The notes beneath the pieces are model-generated. The model saw only the letters and a program-made list of their open reading frames with translations, was not told where the DNA came from and made no database searches. 12,492 nt of DNA from JASLCR01 sp046462475 (GTDB lineage Bacteria > Patescibacteriota > Saccharimonadia > Saccharimonadales > Saccharimonadaceae). A program made the translations under genes and the position numbers. Of the stretch, positions 6,493-12,121 are shown piece after piece (positions within the stretch are counted from its first letter, which is position 1; every line of letters starts with the position of its first letter). The stretch spans positions 1 to 12,492 of the forward strand of contig JBKGVB010000027.1 of assembly GCA_046462475.1 (NCBI GenBank). Reading direction: 5' to 3'.

Positions 6493-7317
6493 CTAAAGTT
6501 CGGGGTTCGCCTCACGCACAGTCATTCGTGCTGCGCGGATCACATTATCGAACAGCGCCGTCACGGTGAGCGGTCCGACGCCCCCCTTCTCAGGCGTAAT
6601 CGTCAGGTCATCACGAAGGCGCACATCGTCGGCCAGATCGCCAATAATCTTCCCGTGCTCTGCAGATGTTGCTGCATCAACTACCACAGCCCCAGGTTTG
6701 AGTGCGCTCGCACCGATCAATCCTGGGACTCCCGTAGCCGTCACAATAATATCCATTTCCTTGAGCTGCGAAAGCATATTTTCTGTGTCCGAATCAAATA
6801 CCGTCACGTCGCGTCCTGCATCTTCCCATAGCTTTGCCAGCGGAGCCCCAACGAGGCGACCATTGCCGACAATCGCGATACGCTTTCCGGTAAAGTTTAC
6901 GTTAAATCCAGTCAGTAGCCAGTCGATCGCCATCGGAGTCGCAGGAGTAAAGACTGCATGCTCCCCCAGCCCATCGACATCTTTTTCCGCTGCGACCATG
7001 TTCACGGCCTTCTCTGTCTGCGCTTCATCTGCAAGCGGCAATTGAATAATGATCCCGTGTACCGACTCGTCATCATTGAGTGCGGCGATAGTCGCAAAGA
7101 GTTCTTCACTTGTCACTCGGTGCACATCGACATCCACTAAGATATCCGCTCCGTATCGTTGCTTCATACGCACATATGTCGCAATTACCGGATCGTCGGT
7201 CGTCTGTACAATCGCAAGCCTGGGAGCAACTCCCTCAGCCTGACGAAGTCCTCGAACCTGGCGCGCCTGGCGCTCTTTAATATAGCTAGCTAACTCTGTT
7301 CCCGAAAGTATTTTCAC
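6493..7317 (-). CDS. folD: Bifunctional methylenetetrahydrofolate dehydrogenase/cyclohydrolase, divergent
   Basis: A 274-aa protein with the FolD layout, interconverting methylene-, methenyl- and 10-formyl-tetrahydrofolate with NAD(P). Catalytic-domain motifs are YVRMK (Tyr48, Lys52), GIIIQLPL (88-95, Gln92) and KDVDG (112-116). The Rossmann part is GKRIAIVGNGRLVGAPLAKL (144-163), followed by ATGVPGLIG (194-202). The C-terminal signature EKGGVGPLT (243-251) matches PVPGGVGPMT. Departures from the usual consensus are VDGLGEHAVF where VDGFHPxN is normal, TPATP for PCTP, and GNGRLVG for GRSxIVG. The start is a GTG at 7317: it lies 6 nt downstream of a TGG-TACACT extended -10, aligns with the usual FolD N-terminus, and an upstream in-frame ATG at 7389 would put the promoter inside the gene. 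Confidence 0.9.
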   Translation of the reverse strand: MKILSGTELASYIKERQARQVRGLRQAEGVAPRLAIVQTTDDPVIATYVRMKQRYGADILVDVDVHRVTSEELFATIAALNDDESVHGIIIQLPLADEAQTEKAVNMVAAEKDVDGLGEHAVFTPATPMAIDWLLTGFNVNFTGKRIAIVGNGRLVGAPLAKLWEDAGRDVTVFDSDTENMLSQLKEMDIIVTATGVPGLIGASALKPGAVVVDAATSAEHGKIIGDLADDVRLRDDLTITPEKGGVGPLTVTALFDNVIRAARMTVREANPEL

Positions 7318-7323
7318 CTTACC

Positions 7324-7332
7324 AGTGTACCA
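7324..7332 (-). promoter_or_regulatory. Extended -10 promoter of folD, leaderless
   Basis: On the minus strand TGG (7332-7330) and TACACT (7329-7324) are followed by six bases and the GTG start at 7317. Spacing predicts transcription starting at the GTG itself. There is no Shine-Dalgarno site. Confidence 0.55.
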
Positions 7333-7371
7333 TGAAGCACCTCTTGATTTTGCTGCGGGCGATAATTCTGA

Positions 7372-7380
7372 TGATATACT
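7372..7380 (+). promoter_or_regulatory. Extended -10 promoter of the DUF5684-like gene
   Basis: TGA (7372-7374) and TATACT (7375-7380) have a possible -35 TTGCTG at 7350-7355 (19-bp spacing, rather long). The predicted leader is about 27 nt and holds a GGAGG Shine-Dalgarno site (7399-7403). Confidence 0.55.
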
Positions 7381-7413
7381 GAAAAGCATAAATAATTTGG
7401 AGGATACTTTCGT

Positions 7414-7941
7414 ATGGATTCTATGTCCACAGTCAACTCAACCAGCTCAACGCCAAGTGATGCAGCACTTGCTGGTCTCGCAATGGTATTTGTATTATTT
7501 ACGTTCGTTTTTATTATTGCTGTCTATGTCTTCTTCTCAATTTGTCTTGCAAAAATCTTTAAAAAAGCAGGTGCCGAAAGTTGGCAGGCATGGGTACCAT
7601 TCCTCAACAACTGGAGAATGCTTGAGCTCGGTGGACAGCAAGGCTTTTGGGCGCTCCTAGCAATTATTCCAGGCGTCAACATCGTCTCTGTCATCTTCAT
7701 GTTCATCGCTATGTATCACATTGACAAGAAACTCGGCAAGGAAGACGCGTTCATCCTCCTGGCTATTCTCCTCCCTGTCGTATGGTATCCATGGCTGGCA
7801 TTCGACCACTCTACCTGGGATGAAAGTAAGGGCGCACCACGGCGCGATACCCCAGTAGTGGCGCCTACTCAAGCTGCCGCAGCATCAGCCACAGGACAGA
7901 CCGCCGAACACACTCAAGTACCACCGACGCATAGTGCATAA
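7414..7941 (+). CDS. DUF5684-like multi-pass membrane protein
   Basis: A 175-aa integral membrane protein of unknown function. It has a short polar N-terminus, a long hydrophobic helix (about 18-47), then the motif IFKKAGAESWQAWVPFLNNW (48-67), which fits the DUF5684 pattern of KKAG..GW.A.IP..N. Two further hydrophobic regions follow (about 77-103 and 110-130). The last 45 residues are Pro/Ala/Thr-rich and probably disordered. A GGAGG Shine-Dalgarno site 10 nt before the ATG supports the start, and a later in-frame Met4 is an alternative. It is divergent from folD and closed by a strong terminator, hence monocistronic. The family assignment is from memory of the motif. Confidence 0.75.
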   Translation: MDSMSTVNSTSSTPSDAALAGLAMVFVLFTFVFIIAVYVFFSICLAKIFKKAGAESWQAWVPFLNNWRMLELGGQQGFWALLAIIPGVNIVSVIFMFIAMYHIDKKLGKEDAFILLAILLPVVWYPWLAFDHSTWDESKGAPRRDTPVVAPTQAAAASATGQTAEHTQVPPTHSA

Positions 7942-7983
7942 CCATAGAAAATACCAGACCAAACGGTCTGGTATTTTCTATGG
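7942..7983. terminator. 19-bp perfect palindromic bidirectional terminator
   Basis: Positions 7942-7960 pair perfectly with 7965-7983 around an AAAC loop. A G+C core (CCAGACC/GGTCTGG) is flanked by A-rich and T-rich arms, so the hairpin followed by T-rich RNA can form in either direction. It ends the DUF5684-like gene on the plus strand and tRNA-Lys on the minus strand. Its last three bases (7981-7983) are the CCA end of the tRNA. Confidence 0.85.
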
Positions 7984-8057
7984 AGGGTCAGGAGGGGCTT
8001 GAACCCTCGACACCCTGCTTAAGAGGCAGGTGCTCTAACCAACTGAGCTACTGACCC
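7981..8057 (-). tRNA. tRNA-Lys (CUU) with encoded CCA
   Basis: A complete cloverleaf: acceptor GGGTCAG/CTGACCC, D stem GCTC/GAGC, anticodon stem CCTGC/GCAGG enclosing CTCTTAA (anticodon CTT), T stem GAGGG/CCCTC. CCA is encoded at 7983-7981. The discriminator base at 7984 reads as T on the RNA strand, whereas bacterial tRNA-Lys normally has A73. Confidence 0.95.
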
Positions 8058-8070
8058 GGAACTCTTAAGA

Positions 8071-8099
8071 ACTATACCAAACAGGGGCGAAATTGTCTA
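8071..8099 (-). promoter_or_regulatory. Promoter of tRNA-Lys
   Basis: On the minus strand TAGACA (8099-8094) and TATAGT (8076-8071) are exactly 17 bp apart. TGG lies just before the -10 as an extended element. Transcription should start near 8064, about 7 nt before the tRNA. Confidence 0.7.
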
Positions 8100-8122
8100 G
8101 ACTTTCTGCAATATGGTAAGCT

Positions 8123-8134
8123 TAAAAATATAAT
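8123..8134 (+). promoter_or_regulatory. A+T-rich -10 region of the first pilin gene
   Basis: A run ending in TATAAT (8129-8134) lies four bases before the ATG at 8139 and includes the upstream in-frame ATG at 8133. Spacing is slightly short for TATAAT itself, so the true hexamer may be a few bases upstream in the same run. No Shine-Dalgarno or good -35 was found. It is divergent from the tRNA-Lys promoter. Confidence 0.4.
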
Positions 8135-8138
8135 GCTT

Positions 8139-8747
8139 ATGTCAAAACACCAGCGTGGTTTTACAATCATTGAGCTACTCGTTGTCGTAGTTGTTATAGG
8201 TATCCTAGCGGCGGTTACTATCGTTGCCTTTAACGGCGTGCAGCAACGCGCACGTAATTCGCAAACCGCAGGCGCCGTGCACACTTACCTAAATGCACTG
8301 GCACTATACGCAGGAGACAACAATGGCTCCTACCCGACATTAAGCTCCGGCACTGTTGCCTGCTTGGGTGAAGGATACAGCGGCAATGTCTGCTGGCGAG
8401 CAGCCGGAGGTGGCAACTCTTATGCGATAAATACTGGATTGAACACTACCTTAAAAGGATACTTAGGCCAAAGCCTGCCTATGCCAGGTATTCCTCCATC
8501 ACGTATCTACAGCGGCGTGATCTATGTTACTCCAGCAGCAGGATTCAAGCTTGATGGTACAGCCATTGCATGGCTCGTCTATGCTCTTGATGCAGGAGAT
8601 ACCACCACAAAATGTCCCGTTGGACCTATCGCAACATACACAGCAAGTCCGACTGCTTACGACCTTTCTTCTGCCATCCCTGCGAGCGGTCAGACACTCG
8701 CCGGCAGCGCGACACAGAATGTCACCTGTTGGATTGCATTGAAATAG
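8139..8747 (+). CDS. Type IV pilin-like protein (prepilin) 1
   Basis: A 202-aa class III-signal prepilin. The short basic leader MSKHQRG ends at Gly7. Prepilin peptidase would cut before Phe8, giving mature FTIIELLVVVVVIGILAAV with the conserved Glu at mature position 5. A hydrophobic helix follows to about residue 30, then the amphipathic part (FNGVQQRARNSQ) and a Gly/Ser/Thr-rich globular domain. Four Cys (75, 85, 159, 197) could form two disulfides. It assembles in the membrane into a type IV pilus or a related secretion or uptake filament. The ATG at 8133 is in frame but lies within the -10 sequence, so 8139 is preferred. No assembly ATPase or prepilin peptidase lies in the window. Its stop codon directly abuts the stop of the opposite gene. 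Confidence 0.92.
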   Translation: MSKHQRGFTIIELLVVVVVIGILAAVTIVAFNGVQQRARNSQTAGAVHTYLNALALYAGDNNGSYPTLSSGTVACLGEGYSGNVCWRAAGGGNSYAINTGLNTTLKGYLGQSLPMPGIPPSRIYSGVIYVTPAAGFKLDGTAIAWLVYALDAGDTTTKCPVGPIATYTASPTAYDLSSAIPASGQTLAGSATQNVTCWIALK

Positions 8748-10313
8748 TTACAGTTGATCTTGTTTGCTACTAATAAACGCGGCCCACTGACGCACAAGGC
8801 GCAAGATTGTTTTCATAGGCAGTTCAATCACCATATCGAGTACGAGTGCGACAAGATTTACTTGAGCATACTTATCGCTCATATAGCGACCGACTACGAC
8901 AAATGGCATGTATAGAAAATCACGCACTGTCGTAACGGCATTTTGATTGCTATCGACCGCCTCAATCTCACGAATCATACGCGACAGACGGAACCCAAGG
9001 AAACTCGCACCAGACAGGAAGATAAAGAAGATCAACAAATGCAGCAATTCAAATTGAGCATATTGCCACAGAAGATACCCTACGCCGCCAAAGACAACCA
9101 CAAATGCTAGCACGTAGGCGATGTTATACCCTACACCAAAGCTTGCCACTTGCCGCCGCTCAAGCTGTTTCGTCTCTTGGCCATACAAAATATGATCTAT
9201 TTGCTGGCCCAGTCGCTTTGTATTCGCAGCACCAGGCAACATCAGAGTCATGCGTAGCAAAATCATATAAAGAGGAGGAAACGCAAGGTTCACCAGCAGC
9301 GCAGTCCAGACAATCTCTCCATATACGACCCAGTCATACGGCACCTCGATAGCAAGTCCGATAAGGAATTTCGTGATAATCAGGAAAATAACACTCTTGA
9401 TGATTCCCCGATTAATCTTTGTATTAATCGTCTGATACTCTCGGTTTACCTGCGCTTCATACGCACGCAAGAATTCATCCTTGTTCGAAAGTGACTCAGA
9501 CAACGTATCGTCTTCGTCCACCATATGCTTGAGAATACGGAACGGTGCTCCACGCCGATCGACAAAGCGAAATAGCTTCTCGACTGTCGGCGAAGAAAAT
9601 AGTGTATCGATCTGCTGATTCATCGATACAAATTGATCTAAATGATCAGGCGACAGTTGGTAGCGATCGAGAAGCCCCGTCCTTACGACAGCGAGGTCCG
9701 ACTTCAATAGTGCGCGGTGAATCGCCACATACAGTGCCGTCTCTATATCCGCTGGCCGCGAACCAAAAACCGTCTCGAAGTCCGTTACCTCGAGCAAATA
9801 ATCATAGACGAACTGCACATACGCACCGGTCGCACTGTGGTTTGCAAACAGCCATTCGACACGAACAGCCAATACGTCGAGCGTCCATCTCTCAATATCT
9901 GCTCGGGATAATGTACGGTCCCGACTCAATGTTTCATATGCAGCAAAGTATTGAACACCGAGAACATTAATCTGCTTTACAGTCGACTCTAGGACCGAAT
10001 CGTTTTGGATATAGCCAGCAAGCGTCAACTCAACGGCTAGCTCCTCACCACTCTTTTTGATCTGAGCCCTATCGCGCGTCACAAACAGACGACGGTAAAA
10101 GCGCCGAATTGCTCGCTCAAGCAACAAATGTTCTTCGGCGTATTCTGCCGCATTGCGCAACTGTTCGTAGGCTGCCGTGAGCGTACCGCCCGCACCTGCG
10201 ATATGGACTTTTGTTCCTTCTTCTTTTGACCGCCCAAGCTGCAAAGAATACTTCTCAGCATGCTTCAATGATTGGGCAAATTTTTGACCGTATTTATTTA
10301 ACTGTATATTCAT
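8748..10313 (-). CDS. Orphan multi-pass membrane protein, 521 aa, CPR-type, unknown function
   Basis: No known domain was recognised. Residues 1-300 are soluble and mostly helical, with a charged block near the N-terminus (GAGGTLTAAYEQLRNAAEYA, 40-59, then EEHLLLERAIRRFYRRL) that looks strongly constrained. Hydrophobic segments follow at about 304-321, 332-357, 396-417 and 422-442. A C-terminal amphipathic part contains VGRYMSDKYAQVN and LDMVIELPMKTILRLVRQW (493-510). I recall proteins with these YEQLRNAAEYAEEH and GRxxSxK..N...LD..IE.P.K motifs in other Patescibacteria, uncharacterised. The start at 10313 is chosen because the frame upstream is translated tRNA-Arg (VRILPGVP is its typical translation). 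A -10-like TATTTT ends 6 nt before this ATG. The gene follows tRNA-Arg by 12 nt and converges on the pilin gene with no gap. Confidence 0.8.
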   Translation of the reverse strand: MNIQLNKYGQKFAQSLKHAEKYSLQLGRSKEEGTKVHIAGAGGTLTAAYEQLRNAAEYAEEHLLLERAIRRFYRRLFVTRDRAQIKKSGEELAVELTLAGYIQNDSVLESTVKQINVLGVQYFAAYETLSRDRTLSRADIERWTLDVLAVRVEWLFANHSATGAYVQFVYDYLLEVTDFETVFGSRPADIETALYVAIHRALLKSDLAVVRTGLLDRYQLSPDHLDQFVSMNQQIDTLFSSPTVEKLFRFVDRRGAPFRILKHMVDEDDTLSESLSNKDEFLRAYEAQVNREYQTINTKINRGIIKSVIFLIITKFLIGLAIEVPYDWVVYGEIVWTALLVNLAFPPLYMILLRMTLMLPGAANTKRLGQQIDHILYGQETKQLERRQVASFGVGYNIAYVLAFVVVFGGVGYLLWQYAQFELLHLLIFFIFLSGASFLGFRLSRMIREIEAVDSNQNAVTTVRDFLYMPFVVVGRYMSDKYAQVNLVALVLDMVIELPMKTILRLVRQWAAFISSKQDQL

Positions 10314-10319
10314 AAACAA

Positions 10320-10325
10320 AAAATA
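10320..10325 (-). promoter_or_regulatory. Possible -10 element for the 521-aa membrane protein
   Basis: On the minus strand TATTTT directly abuts the CCA end of tRNA-Arg and is followed by six bases and the ATG at 10313. That is the same spacing as the other leaderless starts in this window. The T-rich run could instead only aid tRNA processing or termination, with the gene co-transcribed with the tRNA. Confidence 0.3.
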
Positions 10326-10402
10326 TGGTACACCCGGCAAGATTCGAACTTGCGACACCTGGTTCCGAAGACCAGTGCTCTAATCCGCTGAGCTACGGGT
10401 GC
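10326..10402 (-). tRNA. tRNA-Arg (UCG) with encoded CCA
   Basis: A complete cloverleaf: acceptor GCACCCG/CGGGTGT (first pair G-U), D stem GCTC/GAGC, anticodon stem CTGGT/ACCAG enclosing CTTCGGA (anticodon TCG), T stem GCAAG/CTTGC. The discriminator is A at 10329 and CCA is encoded at 10328-10326. It reads CGA codons directly; without A34 (ADAT-modified ACG) it would be one of the CGN-box tRNAs. Confidence 0.95.
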
Positions 10403-10414
10403 GCGCTTTGAATA

Positions 10415-10423
10415 ATTATACCA
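10415..10423 (-). promoter_or_regulatory. Promoter of tRNA-Arg (extended -10)
   Basis: On the minus strand TGG (10423-10421) is followed by a perfect TATAAT (10420-10415), 12 nt before the tRNA 5' end. There is no clear -35. The region upstream is shared with the divergent murB promoter. Confidence 0.65.
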
Positions 10424-10441
10424 CTGTTAGACGAAGAGTAG

Positions 10442-10447
10442 TATACT
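10442..10447 (+). promoter_or_regulatory. -10 element of murB
   Basis: TATACT ends 11 nt before the murB ATG at 10459, giving a leader of only about 5 nt. No Shine-Dalgarno site is present. The -35 region would overlap the tRNA-Arg promoter. Confidence 0.5.
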
Positions 10448-10458
10448 AATAACTAACA

Positions 10459-11478
10459 ATGGATATTCATATAAACATCCCACTGAAAAATTACCTCACT
10501 ATGCACCTTGGCGGGCCAGCTCGCTTTATGACCGACGCCTCTACCCCCGATGACATAGCAGAAATTTGCCGCAATGCAGCAGCCCAAGGCCTCAAGACCG
10601 TCATACTTGGTGGCGGCAGCAACACTCTTGCTCACGACGAAGGGTTCAACGGCATCATCGTTCGCAATCGAATCCGCGGTATCACGGTTGACTCCGAAGA
10701 TGCCTCATCGGCCACTATCACCTTTGGCGGTGGCGAAGTATGGGACGATGCAGTGAAATTCACTGTCGAGCGTGGTTTGTCTGGCATCGAAGCACTCTCT
10801 GCTATCCCAGGTACGGTGGGTGCGGCGCCGGTGCAAAATATCGGCGCATACGGCCAAGAACTCTCCGATACCTTCGTTAAACTTGTCGCTTACGATATTA
10901 AAGCCGATAAGTTCGTCGAGCTCTCGGCTGATTCGTGCGGCTTTGCCTATCGCCACAGTATCTTTCGCGGTGAAGCTACCGGACGCTATGCCATCACATC
11001 TGTCACGTTGCAGCTATACAAGGCAGCGCCGACGCCACCATTCTACGCCGCCGTGCAGTCATACTTTGACGAGCACAAGATCACCATTTATACACCACAA
11101 GAAATTCGCGATGCAGTGATTGCTATTCGTGCCGACAAATTGCCCGACCCAGCGCAGCGTCCAAATAGCGGCTCGTTCTTCAAGAATGCGATCATCGAAG
11201 AATGGCAACTCACAGAACTACTCGCTTCCTACTCTGATATGCCTCACTACGATCTCGGAGACAGAACTTACAAAATCCCAACAGGCTGGCTGATCGAGCA
11301 GTGCGGACTAAAAGGCCAGCTACTCCATGGCATGCGTGTCAATGAAAAAAATGCTCTCGTACTGATCAACGAATCAGCAACGAGCTTTTCAGATCTCGAG
11401 GCAGCACGCGATGAAATTATCGGCAAGGTACGCGATACATTTCGCATCACTATAGAGCAAGAGCCGCTCGAACTTTAG
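10459..11478 (+). CDS. murB: UDP-N-acetylenolpyruvoylglucosamine reductase
   Basis: A 339-aa FAD enzyme that reduces UDP-GlcNAc-enolpyruvate to UDP-MurNAc with NADPH, the second committed step of peptidoglycan precursor synthesis in the cytoplasm. The FAD-binding part shows ILGGGSNTLAHDEGF (49-63) and GLSGIEALSAIPGTVGAAPV (106-125), followed by QNIGAYGQE. Substrate and catalytic residues are Arg165 in FAYRHS, the proton-donor Ser239 in NSGSFFKN, and a C-terminal acidic residue in TIEQEP (Glu335 likely). Length and the FAYRHSIF segment fit the type I (E. coli-like) form. It is the first gene after a divergent tRNA-Arg promoter and stands 37 bp before the pilin operon. Its presence agrees with a cell that makes its own wall. 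Confidence 0.97.
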   Translation: MDIHINIPLKNYLTMHLGGPARFMTDASTPDDIAEICRNAAAQGLKTVILGGGSNTLAHDEGFNGIIVRNRIRGITVDSEDASSATITFGGGEVWDDAVKFTVERGLSGIEALSAIPGTVGAAPVQNIGAYGQELSDTFVKLVAYDIKADKFVELSADSCGFAYRHSIFRGEATGRYAITSVTLQLYKAAPTPPFYAAVQSYFDEHKITIYTPQEIRDAVIAIRADKLPDPAQRPNSGSFFKNAIIEEWQLTELLASYSDMPHYDLGDRTYKIPTGWLIEQCGLKGQLLHGMRVNEKNALVLINESATSFSDLEAARDEIIGKVRDTFRITIEQEPLEL

Positions 11479-11480
11479 TC

Positions 11481-11509
11481 TTGCCGTGCTTGGCAAAACG
11501 ACTTATGCT
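11481..11509 (+). promoter_or_regulatory. Promoter of the second pilin operon, leaderless, with overlapping inverted repeat
   Basis: TTGCCG (11481-11486) and TATGCT (11504-11509) are exactly 17 bp apart, and six bases then lead to the ATG at 11516, so the mRNA should start at the initiation codon. The -35 lies in the inverted repeat TTGCC/GGCAA (11481-11485 with 11492-11496), which could be an operator. It lacks the T tract needed for a murB terminator. Confidence 0.65.
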
Positions 11510-11515
11510 TAGATT

Positions 11516-12121
11516 ATGCGATTGAAAGAGCGCGGGTTTACTTTGGTAGAATTAATAATCGTCTTGGTTATTATGGTTATTTTGCTAGGTCTTGGGGTTG
11601 TCTCGATGGGCAATATCCAGGCACAGGCACGCGACAAAGAGCGCGCACAAGCAGTCTCTATCATTGCTCGAGGCCTCGAAAATCGTTACAACATTGATAA
11701 TCCAGTCGTCATAAACGCGCCAGGCAACGACACCTCAAAAGGTACTTATCCAGGCGTCAATGAGACGCTTCATATCGATGGCTGGTCTCGCACAGGCTGG
11801 GATCCTGAACAGCACGATAGCTACAGGACCGAAGCGTTCCCCGGCACCACAGACGAAGCTTTTTACAACCCTTCTGGCAATTGGGCGTGGTCTATTGTCT
11901 GTGTTTGGGCATGCCAACCAGCCGGTACAGCGAGCCAGGTGCAATCTGCCTTTAATATGGACGATGGCGACAAATACGTCTACGAACCATACGATGCAAG
12001 CAACAACATCTGTTGCTGTGGTGGCTGTGTCGGCTACAATCTCTACTGGAAATCAGAGGTAGATAAAACACCCTACCTTGGCATTGCCGGTCTCAAAGTA
12101 CTACGGAGCAAACACCGATGA
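11516..12121 (+). CDS. Type IV prepilin-like protein 2, Cys-rich
   Basis: A 201-aa prepilin. The leader MRLKERG ends at Gly7, the mature start is FTLVELIIVLVIMVILLGLG, and the conserved Glu is at mature position 5 (Glu12). After the helix (to about 32) and the polar part (AQARDKERAQAV), the globular domain is rich in Trp, Asn, Asp and Gly. It has six Cys: Cys129 and Cys133 (CVWAC), and a CCCGGC cluster at 166-171. This cluster is unusual for a pilin and may form disulfides or bind metal. It may be a minor pilin or a tip component. Its stop overlaps the next start as ATGA, so the two are translated together. Its promoter appears leaderless. Confidence 0.88.
   Translation: MRLKERGFTLVELIIVLVIMVILLGLGVVSMGNIQAQARDKERAQAVSIIARGLENRYNIDNPVVINAPGNDTSKGTYPGVNETLHIDGWSRTGWDPEQHDSYRTEAFPGTTDEAFYNPSGNWAWSIVCVWACQPAGTASQVQSAFNMDDGDKYVYEPYDASNNICCCGGCVGYNLYWKSEVDKTPYLGIAGLKVLRSKHR

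Noticed and set aside
6484..6500. AACTT/AAGTT inverted repeat between the response regulator and folD as a bidirectional terminator
   Set aside because: It is only five A+T-rich pairs with a 7-nt loop and no T tract on either strand.
7318..7389. Longer folD reading frame from the ATG at 7389
   Set aside because: The extension covers the folD -10 and the divergent gene's promoter and has no FolD homology; the GTG at 7317 fits the family length.
8133..8138. ATG at 8133 as start of pilin 1
   Set aside because: It lies inside the TATAAT sequence, and the in-frame ATG at 8139 gives the usual short basic prepilin leader. The choice affects only two residues.
9545..9970. Plus-strand open frames antisense to the 521-aa protein and, at 5290-5745 and 6566-7045, to other genes
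   Set aside because: They are low-complexity, Arg/Ser/His/Pro-rich shadows of the real genes with no initiation signals.
10314..10358. Extension of the 521-aa protein from the ATG at 10358
   Set aside because: The extra residues are translated tRNA-Arg sequence (VRILPGVP type), a common annotation artefact.
11481..11496. TTGCC/GGCAA hairpin as a murB terminator
   Set aside because: It has a 5-bp stem followed by AAAACG rather than T residues. An operator or chance overlap with the -35 is likelier.
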